This document shows, one piece after another, positions 56,530 through 63,223 of a stretch of DNA of 64,000 nucleotides; position 1 is the stretch's first letter; the number at the start of each line of letters is the position of its first letter. Both the position numbers and the translations under genes were made by a program. A model generated the notes under the pieces. The model saw nothing but the letters and a program-made list of their open reading frames with translations, had not been told where the DNA came from and did no database searches. The stretch is taken from contig CAWBFD010000002.1 in the NCBI GenBank assembly GCA_963788115.1, positions 558,001 to 622,000 of the forward strand, written 5' to 3'. This DNA is from CAWBFD01 sp963788115 (GTDB lineage Bacteria > Actinomycetota > Thermoleophilia > Solirubrobacterales > 70-9).

Positions 56530-57315
56530 CTAGCCGCGCTCTCGCTCGAGTCGCTCGCGTTCCTGTTCCGCCTCCTCGAGCTGACGCTCAGCCCGCCTGA
56601 GCTCGTCGCCTCGCCGCTCCAGCTCGGCGCGATGCCCTTCGAGTGCCTCGGCGGCCTCGTCGACCCTTCGGTTCGCCCTCTGGCGGGCCTTGGCGGCCTT
56701 GTCGAGCTCGCGTTTCGCCGCCGCCACCAGCCGGCGCTGCTTCCCGAGCTCGCTCCGGAGCCTCGTCGCCTGGCGCCCGCCGCTTCGCTTGGGGGCAGGC
56801 GCCGGCGTTTCGGAGGGCAAGGGAGCGCCCACGCCCGACGTGCGCTCGGCCCGGCCCAGGCGGCCACGCCGTAAGAGCTCTCCAACGTCCTCGTCGAAGG
56901 TCGCCGCCTGCAGGGTATCCGCCGCCTGGCTCATCGCCGAGGTGGAGGAGGTCCCATGGTCCTCGAGCACTCGTGAGGTCCGATCGAGCAGCGCTTCGCG
57001 CGCGTCCCGCTCCGCCGCCGCCGCCTCGCGAAGCCCAGCCGGGTCGATTTCCGGCCCGGCGAGCTCGCCGTGGCGCCGACGGAGCTCCTCGGCGGCGTCG
57101 AGCAGGCGCGAGACATCGGCGGCATGCCGGCGGGCGACCTGGTTCAGTGCCCAGGCGGCAAGCGTCGGGCGTCCCAGCTTCGCGACCGCTCCCGCGTCAT
57201 CACGGCGCCCCGCGGAGCGCAGCTCCCTCGCGAGTTGGTTGCGGGCGGCGGTGAACTCGTTCGGGGCGAGCGCATACAGCTCGTCGATCCGGGCTTCGAG
57301 ATCCACCTCGGGCAT
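56530..57315 (-). CDS. Coiled-coil protein of unknown function
   Basis: This 261-residue soluble protein has two parts. The N-terminal 70 residues carry Leu-Tyr-Ala-Leu-Ala-Pro-Asn-Glu-Phe-Thr-Ala-Ala-Arg-Asn-Gln-Leu and Leu-Gly-Arg-Pro-Thr-Leu-Ala-Ala-Trp-Ala-Leu-Asn-Gln-Val-Ala-Arg, a pattern seen in many actinobacterial hypothetical proteins. The C-terminal 80 residues are a long Arg/Glu/Ala coiled coil. Trp-Ala-Leu-Asn-Gln is well conserved in that group as I remember it. No catalytic motif is visible. It is 14 bases downstream of the NYN-domain gene and so perhaps co-expressed; a role with RNA or DNA is speculation. Confidence 0.7.
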   Translation of the reverse strand: MPEVDLEARIDELYALAPNEFTAARNQLARELRSAGRRDDAGAVAKLGRPTLAAWALNQVARRHAADVSRLLDAAEELRRRHGELAGPEIDPAGLREAAAAERDAREALLDRTSRVLEDHGTSSTSAMSQAADTLQAATFDEDVGELLRRGRLGRAERTSGVGAPLPSETPAPAPKRSGGRQATRLRSELGKQRRLVAAAKRELDKAAKARQRANRRVDEAAEALEGHRAELERRGDELRRAERQLEEAEQERERLERERG

Positions 57316-57329
57316 CGCGGCGTCCCCCC

Positions 57330-57707
57330 TCAGGCCTCCTCGATCTGGCGGCGAAACGGCTCGGCCGGTTCCACCGAAGCGTTGAGAAACCGTGCCTGAT
57401 CGGCCAACGCGTGATCGGAGGTGACGACACGGACACCCGCAGGATCCGGATCGTCGCGGAGCCGCCGCACGATCTCGTCGTCGGCCGCGTTACGCCCGGG
57501 CCGTGGCGCGTGCCCGATCTCGACCAGCGGCGAGGAGATCGGCGGCGACGGGGGCCGCTCGAACACAACGGTCACGTCCTCGCCGGTTGCGGCGACCCAG
57601 CGCTCCAGCTGATCGACCAGGCGGACCATAGCCGCGTGTCGATCCTGCCACCAGCGGTCGGGACGGGTCCCGATCACGTTCATTGCGTCGACGAGCCAGC
57701 GCGTCAT
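57330..57707 (-). CDS. NYN-domain (YacP-like) predicted ribonuclease
   Basis: This 125-residue protein of the NYN/PIN-like nuclease fold has Leu-Val-Asp-Ala-Met-Asn-Val-Ile-Gly near the N-terminus, Val-Val-Phe-Glu in the middle, Ala-Asp-Asp-Glu-Ile-Val near 75 and Val-Thr-Ser-Asp-His-Ala-Leu-Ala-Asp near 95. The four acidic residues expected for a metal site are present. YacP-type members act in RNA processing. The ATG at 57707 is chosen because upstream in-frame sequence is unlike the family. There is no strong ribosome site. Confidence 0.8.
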   Translation of the reverse strand: MTRWLVDAMNVIGTRPDRWWQDRHAAMVRLVDQLERWVAATGEDVTVVFERPPSPPISSPLVEIGHAPRPGRNAADDEIVRRLRDDPDPAGVRVVTSDHALADQARFLNASVEPAEPFRRQIEEA

Positions 57708-57819
57708 AGCTATGCCGGAAGCGTAGGAGCTAGCACAAGCGTGTACTGGGTTGACGGTTGAGGTGCCTGCCCCCACACCTATGAAGACCCTGCGGGGGTC
57801 GCCTCCGGCGAGCGCCTCG

Positions 57820-58956
57820 CTAGTAGCGCAAGAGGCCCGCCACGCCCTCCGCCTCGGCCAGTGCCTCGGCGGCCTCGCCCTCGACGGGGGTGACGCGGGC
57901 GCCGGTGGCGAGCGCGAGCTCGATCAGACGCTCGCCGAGCCCTACCCCACCGTCCTCACCGGTGATCTCGCCGGGCCCGCCGCCGTCCTCGAGGGAGGCG
58001 TCGAACACCAGGTGGGCGACCCTTCCCTGCTCGAGCGCCTCGAGGGTCTCCTGGAGCCCGACCGCCCCGCGCGTACCGCCGTGGGCCTCGTCCTTGACGC
58101 GCTGGACTAGGTCGAGCTCGCGCGACCGATTGAGCTCCTCGAGCAGTTCTTCGAGCCGCTCCGCGATCTCGTGGGGGCGTGCCGAGATCACGTTGTGGCC
58201 GTCGATCTGGCGGACCTCGACGCCATCCCCGGCGCCGTCGGCAAACTCACGCACATGCTCGGCGTCGCCGAGGACGAGCAGCTCGTCGCAGTCGAGCGTC
58301 CGCACCCGCTGCGTCGCCAAGCGACCGGCCTGACGCAGGAAATGCTCTCGGTTCGCCTCCAGGCGCTGGTCGAACTGGTCTCGGCCCGAGGCCTTAGCTC
58401 CCTGTACGCGCGCCGGATCGCCGGTTCGCTGGGCCTTGCGCTCGCGCCAGTCGAGGCTGAAGACCTCGAGCCCCCAGTCCTCGAGCTCCTCGATCGTGCC
58501 GAGCGCCCATCGCAGCAGCCGTACCCGCTCCGCCGACACCGCAGCAACCCCCCGCGGCGCGCCGTCGTCGAGCATCGTCACCAGCGGCCGGACCACAGGG
58601 CGGGCGTCGTGGACCACCCGGACGGGGGATGACCGCATCTGCACGGCGAACCACTCCTCCCGCCCCGGCTTGGAAGCGACCTCGACGAACCCGATCTGGG
58701 TGCGTCCCTCGGGATGCCCCGCCTCAGGCGGAAAGCGGTCGAGGATGCGCTTCGCGGTCGCTTCGAGCTCGCGGCGCGCCTTCCGACCGTCCCGCTCGCG
58801 CACGCGCTCGAGGGCGGCGCCAAGCCCGTTTCGAAGCTCGATCCGCCAGCCCTCACCGCGATCCGCCGGCTGCAGATCGACGTAGACGGACACGACCCCG
58901 TGCGGGGGCTCCCAACGAAGCAACTGGGAGAGCGCCTCTTGGCTCGGCGCGCGCAC
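57820..58956 (-). CDS. aeRF1/baeRF-type (release-factor-like) protein
   Basis: This 378-residue protein resembles the actinobacterial eRF1-like (baeRF/VLRF1) group, some of which act on peptidyl-tRNA or stalled ribosomes. The N-terminal part contains Val-Val-Ser-Val-Tyr-Val-Asp-Leu, the middle a Trp-Arg-Glu-Arg-Lys-Ala and Arg-Asp-Gln-Phe-Asp-Gln-Arg-Leu block, and the C-terminus an L7Ae-like region (His-Leu-Val-Phe-Asp-Ala-Ser, Gly-Ala-Arg-Val-Thr-Pro-Val). The classical GGQ loop is not obvious, so function is uncertain. GTG at 58956 is chosen; the open frame further upstream overlaps the next gene. It follows the stress-type membrane protein by 5 bases, so it is co-transcribed. Confidence 0.68.
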   Translation of the reverse strand: MRAPSQEALSQLLRWEPPHGVVSVYVDLQPADRGEGWRIELRNGLGAALERVRERDGRKARRELEATAKRILDRFPPEAGHPEGRTQIGFVEVASKPGREEWFAVQMRSSPVRVVHDARPVVRPLVTMLDDGAPRGVAAVSAERVRLLRWALGTIEELEDWGLEVFSLDWRERKAQRTGDPARVQGAKASGRDQFDQRLEANREHFLRQAGRLATQRVRTLDCDELLVLGDAEHVREFADGAGDGVEVRQIDGHNVISARPHEIAERLEELLEELNRSRELDLVQRVKDEAHGGTRGAVGLQETLEALEQGRVAHLVFDASLEDGGGPGEITGEDGGVGLGERLIELALATGARVTPVEGEAAEALAEAEGVAGLLRY

Positions 58957-58961
58957 CCTGG

Positions 58962-59834
58962 TCAGTGTACGAGCAGACTGATCGCGATCGCAGCCGGAGT
59001 ACCCCAGAGGGAGAGGTGAGCAAACGTCCGCGCCCCCAGCCCGCGGTAGCCGACGCTCTCGAACAGCATCAGCCCGACGACGTGGGCGACGTTGATCAAG
59101 GCCGCGCCGCCGGCGAGGATGTAGCGGACAACGCAGCCCCAATCGGGCGACCCCCCGCTGACCTCGGACCCCTCACAGCTCGCCGCGAGGATGATCAGCA
59201 GGACGGTGCCGAGCGTCGCGACGAGGATTCCGGCGAGGTCGCGTACCGAGAGCCGGGGGAGGTTGGCCCAGGGGCGCGGACCCTCCGGCTCGCCACCGGC
59301 CTCAAGGCCCGGCCCGGCGCGCTCCTCATCAACGACCCGTTCAGGGTGCCCCCCGCCGTGCTCGACGGACAGGTGCATGATCGGTGGCTCGAATCGCTGG
59401 CGGGCGCGCTTGAACAGATCCCGTTCCGGCCCGGTGGCTTCCCGCTCGGGGTGGGTGACGATCAGGATCTCATCCGCCGGGAACGTCGCCAGCGCGTCTT
59501 CGATCGCGATCACCGGATCGGACTCGCCCACCGAGCCGGAGGCCTCGATCCCGACCCGCCTCAGCTCTCGCAGCGAGGATTCCAGGCGTTCCTTGGCCGC
59601 GATGATCGCATCGTCGACGTCGCCGAACGCCCGCTTGACCGGCGATCCGCTGATCGCGGGCGAGACCACGTGAACAGCGTTCCGGCGATGGTCGAAGCGT
59701 TGCGCCACCTGGGCCTCGATCGCTGCGCTGGGCACGGTCTCGGCCACCACGACCAGCAGCCTCAAGACGCCGCCAGGCGCGGGTTCCGAGCGCGGCCGCG
59801 GGCGCCGCTGTTGAGCGGTACTGAAAACAGACAC
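58962..59834 (-). CDS. Stress-type membrane protein (universal-stress-like domain plus membrane segments)
   Basis: This 290-residue protein has an N-terminal nucleotide-binding-like fold (Leu-Leu-Val-Val-Val-Ala-Glu-Thr-Val, His-Val-Val-Ser-Pro, and Phe-Pro-Ala-Asp-Glu-Ile-Leu-Ile-Val-Thr-His-Pro near residues 120-130), similar to UspA-like domains, and three C-terminal membrane segments from about residue 200. I know no named family. The start GTG is 9 bases after a SigB-type -10 box, so the message is likely leaderless. It is expressed with the aeRF1-like gene, divergent from the sigma factor gene. Confidence 0.7.
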   Translation of the reverse strand: MSVFSTAQQRRPRPRSEPAPGGVLRLLVVVAETVPSAAIEAQVAQRFDHRRNAVHVVSPAISGSPVKRAFGDVDDAIIAAKERLESSLRELRRVGIEASGSVGESDPVIAIEDALATFPADEILIVTHPEREATGPERDLFKRARQRFEPPIMHLSVEHGGGHPERVVDEERAGPGLEAGGEPEGPRPWANLPRLSVRDLAGILVATLGTVLLIILAASCEGSEVSGGSPDWGCVVRYILAGGAALINVAHVVGLMLFESVGYRGLGARTFAHLSLWGTPAAIAISLLVH

Positions 59835-59843
59835 GGATTCCGG

Positions 59844-59868
59844 CTACCCGCCGGATGTGGGCGGAAAC
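59844..59868 (-). promoter_or_regulatory. SigB-type promoter of stress membrane protein operon
   Basis: On the minus strand GTTTCC (59863-59868), 13 bases, GGGTAG (59844-59849), 9 bases before the GTG start. It lies back to back with the promoter at 59889-59913. Confidence 0.65.
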
Positions 59869-59888
59869 CGACACAATCTGCGCTCGCG

Positions 59889-59913
59889 GTTACGGCTGAC
59901 GCTGGTCGGGTAT
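59889..59913 (+). promoter_or_regulatory. SigB-type promoter of the RpoD-like sigma gene
   Basis: GTTACG (59889-59894), 13 bases, GGGTAT (59908-59913), 13 bases before the ATG at 59927. The box and spacing match the SigB set, suggesting that the second sigma is made under control of the first. Confidence 0.6.
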
Positions 59914-59926
59914 CCGATGAAGCGAG

Positions 59927-60985
59927 ATGGCCACGGAGACCCGTCTCCCCGAAGAGATCCGCGACCTGATCGACGGCGCGGCCGAGAGCAGGTGCATCGA
60001 GCTGTCCGACCTCGAGCGCGCCCTTGGTGAGCTCGATCTCGACCAGCAGGCCGTGATGGCCATCCACGGCGCAATCGAGGCGCGTGGCATCTCCCTGCGC
60101 GATGATTGCGGCCGGAACGACGTCGACGGGGCCACCTACCGCCCGCACGAGCTGGTCGACGCGACCACCGACTCGCTGCAGCTCTTCTTCAACGAGCTCG
60201 CCCAGTATCCGTTGCTTACGGCCGAGGAGGAGGTCGAGCTGAAGCGCCGCGTGGAGCGAGGCGACTTCGAGGCGAAGGAGCGCATGATCAACTCCAATCT
60301 GCGGCTCGTGGTCGCGAACGCGCGGCGTTATCAAAACCAGGGCCTGCCGATGCTCGACCTGATCCAAGAGGGGACCCTGGGCCTGATCCGGGCGGTCGAG
60401 AAGTTCGACTGGCGGCGGGGGTTCAAGTTTTCGACGTATGCGACCTACTGGATCCGCCAGGCGATGCAGCGAGCGATCGAGTCACGCGCGCGAACGATCA
60501 AGCTGCCCACCACCCTCGCACAGCAGGAGCGGCGCATCGCGCGAGCGGAGCGCGAGCTCACGTCGCGCCTGGGGCGGGACCCGACGATCGCCGAGGTCGC
60601 TGCCGAGGCCGGCCTCGAGCCGGAGCAGGTTGCCTTCATCCGGGACGCACCCCGCGCGGTGACCAGCCTCGACCGTCCGGTCGGCGAGGGAGGCGAGACG
60701 ACTTTGGGCGAGCTCCTCCCAGGCGAGTCCCTCGGTCCCGAACAGGAGGCGATCGTGACCCTCGGCGAGCAGGCGCTTCACCGCGCGATCCGCGGCCTCC
60801 CGGAGGAGGAGCGGGTGGTGGTGAAGCTCCGCTACGGGATCAACGGCGACCTGCCGCCGCATCCGCTGGAGCGGATCGGCCGCAAGCTGGGACGCTCCCC
60901 CCGTGATGTGCGCGAGATCGAGCGGCGGGCGCTGGCACGCTTGGCAGAGAATCGCGAGCTCGAGGCTCTGCGCGAGGCTGCGTAG
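59927..60985 (+). CDS. RNA polymerase sigma factor, RpoD-like group 2
   Basis: This 352-residue sigma-70 has a region 1.1-like N-terminal domain of about 80 residues, region 1.2 (Asp-Ser-Leu-Gln-Leu-Phe-Phe-Asn-Glu-Leu), region 2 (Asn-Leu-Arg-Leu-Val-Val-Ala-Asn-Ala-Arg-Arg-Tyr, Asp-Leu-Ile-Gln-Glu-Gly-Thr-Leu-Gly-Leu, Phe-Ser-Thr-Tyr-Ala-Thr-Tyr-Trp-Ile-Arg-Gln), region 3, and region 4 ending Arg-Asp-Val-Arg-Glu-Ile-Glu-Arg-Arg-Ala-Leu. Length and regions fit an alternative (group 2) RpoD-like factor rather than the housekeeping sigma, which is usually longer. A SigB-type promoter precedes it. Confidence 0.9.
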   Translation: MATETRLPEEIRDLIDGAAESRCIELSDLERALGELDLDQQAVMAIHGAIEARGISLRDDCGRNDVDGATYRPHELVDATTDSLQLFFNELAQYPLLTAEEEVELKRRVERGDFEAKERMINSNLRLVVANARRYQNQGLPMLDLIQEGTLGLIRAVEKFDWRRGFKFSTYATYWIRQAMQRAIESRARTIKLPTTLAQQERRIARAERELTSRLGRDPTIAEVAAEAGLEPEQVAFIRDAPRAVTSLDRPVGEGGETTLGELLPGESLGPEQEAIVTLGEQALHRAIRGLPEEERVVVKLRYGINGDLPPHPLERIGRKLGRSPRDVREIERRALARLAENRELEALREAA

Positions 60986-60995
60986 TCGGTCCGGC

Positions 60996-61502
60996 GTGGC
61001 GCTCCACCAGCGAGTGCAGGCACACGAACGGCCGGCCTCCGCAGCTGCGCCGCGAATCCCGGGCCCAGGCCGCGCGGTCCTGTTCTACGACGGCCAGTGT
61101 GGGTTCTGCCGGTGCGTCGCCGGACTGTTGCTCGCTTGGGACCGCGGGAGCGCGCTCCTCCCGGTCGCGATCCAGGAGCCAGCCGGCGACGAGCTTCTTG
61201 CGGAGCTCACCCCCGAGCAGCGGCTCGCGAGCTGGCACCTGATCTCGGCCGACGGCAGCCGCTACACGGGCGGCCCGGCATTCGAGCCGCTCCTGGCATT
61301 GCTGCCAGGCGGACGGCCGTTGTCCCGCCTGGTCGGTCGCTTCGACGAGCAGACCGCGCGTGTCTACGACCTCGTCTCCGAGCACCGGGATCGGATCGTG
61401 CGGGTCATCCCACGCCGACTTCGCGAGTGGGCAGAGCGCACGCTCGAGAAACGAAGGGCTCAAGCGCTGGCCCGAGGAACCCAGGACAACGCCTCCGCTT
61501 AG
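60996..61502 (+). CDS. DCC-family (DUF393) thiol-disulfide oxidoreductase-like protein
   Basis: This 168-residue DCC-family protein has Val-Leu-Phe-Tyr-Asp-Gly-Gln-Cys-Gly-Phe-Cys near the N-terminus (Cys-Gly-Phe-Cys), then Trp-His-Leu-Ile and Tyr-Thr-Gly-Gly-Pro-Ala-Phe, and an Arg-rich C-terminus. The family has a thioredoxin-like CxxC but its substrate is unknown. GTG at 60996 is chosen, with another at 61014. It follows the sigma gene by 10 bases and converges on the tiny hydrophobic protein gene, overlapping its stop. Confidence 0.78.
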   Translation: MALHQRVQAHERPASAAAPRIPGPGRAVLFYDGQCGFCRCVAGLLLAWDRGSALLPVAIQEPAGDELLAELTPEQRLASWHLISADGSRYTGGPAFEPLLALLPGGRPLSRLVGRFDEQTARVYDLVSEHRDRIVRVIPRRLREWAERTLEKRRAQALARGTQDNASA

Positions 61503-61558
61503 AGCACGATGATGAGGATGATGATGATCAGGAGCAGCGTCCCGAGCCCGATGTACAT
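61499..61558 (-). CDS. 19-residue hydrophobic protein (single membrane segment)
   Basis: This very small gene encodes MYIGLGTLLLIIIILIIVL, one membrane helix. An excellent ribosome site (GGAGG at 61563-61567) precedes the ATG, and a SigB-type promoter (61598-61622) lies upstream. The stop overlaps the end of the DCC-family gene. Its features resemble very small stress membrane peptides. The SigB-type promoter, ribosome site and helix together argue that it is real. Confidence 0.7.
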   Translation of the reverse strand: MYIGLGTLLLIIIILIIVL

Positions 61559-61597
61559 CCGATTCCTCCTCTCCAGTCCGTTCAGGTTTGAGCCGCG

Positions 61598-61622
61598 TTA
61601 CCCGGGGCGAGATGCCGCAAAC
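61598..61622 (-). promoter_or_regulatory. SigB-type promoter of the 19-residue protein
   Basis: On the minus strand GTTTGC (61617-61622), 13 bases, GGGTAA (61598-61603). This leaves a leader of about 30 bases that ends in the ribosome site. Confidence 0.6.
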
Positions 61623-61695
61623 GGCCGGGCCTCAATCCAGCAGACGGATCACCGCCCGCTCCAGCGAGCGCTGCGCCTTCGGCCATGGGATCCGA

Positions 61696-62580
61696 CTACT
61701 CGGCGGGCTCCTGAACTTCATCGACGAGCTTGCGCAGGGCGCCGCGCATGATCCGCGAGACCTGCATCTGTGACACGCCGATCATCCGGCCGATCTCGTA
61801 CTGGGTGAGGTCGCGGCCGAAGCGCATCCGCAGCACCAGCTGCTCGCGCTCGTCCAGGTCGGCATTCGCGGCGCAGAGCTGCGACTCGACTGCCTCGTAG
61901 CCCGGCTCGACCTTGCCCACGGTCTCGACCGCCGGCACCGACTCGGCATCCTCGTGGCTCCGCGGGGCGTCGAGCGAGAGGGTGCGCCTGGCCTCGGCGG
62001 CCTCGAGCGCGTCCAACACGTCCTCCTCTGAGACATCGAGCTTGACCGCGATCTGGGCCACCGTCGGCGAGCGGCCGAACTCGTCGCTCAGCCTCTGAAC
62101 CGCGTCGCCGACCGCCATCGTGCGCTCCTGCAGGCCTCGGGGCAGATGGAGGTTCCAGACCCGGTCACGGAAGTGCCGGCGAAGCTCGCCGAGGATGGTG
62201 GGAACCGCGTAGGCCGTGAACGAGCCGCCGCGCTCGGGATCGAAGCCGTCCAGGGCCTTCACCAGGCCTAGACTGGCGACCTGGATGAGGTCGTCCAGTG
62301 GCTCCGTCCCGCCGCGGTAGCGCATCGCAAGCGAGCGGGCGAGCGGCATGAAGCGCTCGATGAGCTGCTCCTTCAGCCCCTCATCCCTCGTCTGCGCGTA
62401 GCGGCGCAGGAGCAATGTCTCCTGAGGCCCGGCACCGCTGGCGGTCCCGAGTCCGTTGGGGAGCTTCCCGTTTGCATGAGGCGGCTTGCCGTTGGTGGAC
62501 GGGTTGCCGTTGGGCCGCCGTAGCCGCGTCCCGTCGATGGTTGCGACCTTGCGAGGTCTTGAGCGAACATGCGTCTGCAC
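61696..62580 (-). CDS. SigB/SigF-type alternative sigma factor
   Basis: This 294-residue sigma-70 has the general-stress/sporulation (SigB/SigF/SigG) pattern: Asp-Asp-Leu-Ile-Gln-Val-Ala-Ser-Leu-Gly-Leu-Val-Lys-Ala (region 2), Phe-Thr-Ala-Tyr-Ala-Val-Pro-Thr-Ile-Leu-Gly-Glu-Leu-Arg-Arg-His-Phe-Arg-Asp (a hallmark), and region 4 with Gln-Tyr-Glu-Ile-Gly-Arg-Met-Ile-Gly-Val-Ser-Gln-Met-Gln-Val-Ser-Arg. The first 50 residues are an Asn/Gly/Pro-rich repeat (Asn-Gly-Asn-Pro, Asn-Gly-Lys-Pro, Asn-Gly-Lys-Leu). It starts at GTG after AAGGAGG. It would read the GTT-N13-GGGTA promoters in this window, including its own. No RsbW-type kinase gene is nearby. Confidence 0.92.
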   Translation of the reverse strand: MQTHVRSRPRKVATIDGTRLRRPNGNPSTNGKPPHANGKLPNGLGTASGAGPQETLLLRRYAQTRDEGLKEQLIERFMPLARSLAMRYRGGTEPLDDLIQVASLGLVKALDGFDPERGGSFTAYAVPTILGELRRHFRDRVWNLHLPRGLQERTMAVGDAVQRLSDEFGRSPTVAQIAVKLDVSEEDVLDALEAAEARRTLSLDAPRSHEDAESVPAVETVGKVEPGYEAVESQLCAANADLDEREQLVLRMRFGRDLTQYEIGRMIGVSQMQVSRIMRGALRKLVDEVQEPAE

Positions 62581-62703
62581 GGTTCCTCCTTCCGATGATG
62601 GAAACGGAAGCGACGAACCGATCGCAGGTCAGTGCCCGCAGCGGCTTGATCGCACACTCAGAAGTCGCGTGAGCCCTAAAGGCCGCACGACCTGCCTAAC
62701 ACG

Positions 62704-62728
62704 GTATCCGTTCGGCCGCGCTCTAAAC
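62704..62728 (-). promoter_or_regulatory. SigB-type promoter of the sigma factor gene, with duplicated -35
   Basis: On the minus strand GTTTAG (62723-62728), 13 bases, GGATAC (62704-62709). A second GTTTAG, 19 bases further upstream (62742-62747), is part of a tandem repeat. This position suggests autoregulation by the SigB-type factor. Confidence 0.65.
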
Positions 62729-62747
62729 GTCCGGCCGCGCTCTAAAC
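62713..62747. repeat. 19-base tandem repeat at the sigma promoter
   Basis: CGGCCGCGCTCTAAAC occurs at 62713-62728 and 62732-62747, a period of 19. The second copy contains the stop codon of the MpsC-type gene (62742-62744) and the first contains the -35 box of the sigma promoter. The repeat thus doubles the -35 motif. Confidence 0.9.
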
Positions 62748-63128
62748 CACCGATTCGGGGGCCTGGGCCTCGAGCGGCTCGAGCACGAAGGCCTCGATCG
62801 CGACGTCCTCGTCGACGTTGTGGTCGGAGAGGAAGGCGACCACCTTCCGCCCGGTGAGTCTCTCGATGATCTCGTTGGCCTCATCGCCGAACTTCCCCTG
62901 GAACACGCGCCGCACGCCCCGCACCAGGTCCTCCTCCCCCTCCTCGGCGAGCGTCTTCTCGGCCTTGATCATGGTGTCCTGGAGCACGACCACGATGAGG
63001 CCGTCAAGGATGAAAGCGCGTGCGTGCGTGGGGCCGCGGCCGACGTACTCCTTGAATAGCGCGACCATCGCGCGCGCCACGTCCCGGCTGAGGTTGGTCT
63101 CCGTGGCCGTCGCCGGACTCGCCTCCAT
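62742..63128 (-). CDS. DUF2294/MpsC family protein (third)
   Basis: This 128-residue member of the family has Leu-Ser-Arg-Asp-Val-Ala-Arg-Ala, Gly-Arg-Gly-Pro-Thr-His-Ala-Arg-Ala-Phe, Leu-Gln-Asp-Thr-Met-Ile-Lys-Ala-Glu-Lys-Thr-Leu and Val-Ala-Phe-Leu-Ser-Asp-His-Asn-Val-Asp. It keeps the Gly-Arg-Gly-Pro-Thr block, like the copy at 41954. The copies at 41954 and 62742 share this pattern and the copy at 42387 lacks it. It lies just upstream of the sigma factor gene, with its stop codon inside the repeat that carries the sigma promoter. Confidence 0.78.
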   Translation of the reverse strand: MEASPATATETNLSRDVARAMVALFKEYVGRGPTHARAFILDGLIVVVLQDTMIKAEKTLAEEGEEDLVRGVRRVFQGKFGDEANEIIERLTGRKVVAFLSDHNVDEDVAIEAFVLEPLEAQAPESVV

Positions 63129-63195
63129 GCAACGGAAGTTACTCCATTTCGCATGGCGGCAACAGGGGCATCCCGCGTATACACGCGGAAGCGGA

Positions 63196-63223
63196 GAGGA
63201 CGACCCGCTTAGGAGCCGTCCTC
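63196..63223 (-). terminator. Hairpin downstream of superoxide dismutase gene
   Basis: GAGGACG (63196-63202) pairs with CGTCCTC (63217-63223) around a 14-base GC-rich loop. It lies within the extended, shifted end of the dismutase frame, which supports an earlier true stop. A 16-base near-palindrome (63173-63188) follows it. Confidence 0.45.

Noticed and set aside
58957..59142. N-terminal extension of the aeRF1-like protein
   Set aside because: It overlaps the coding part of the upstream gene and is Arg-rich shadow sequence.
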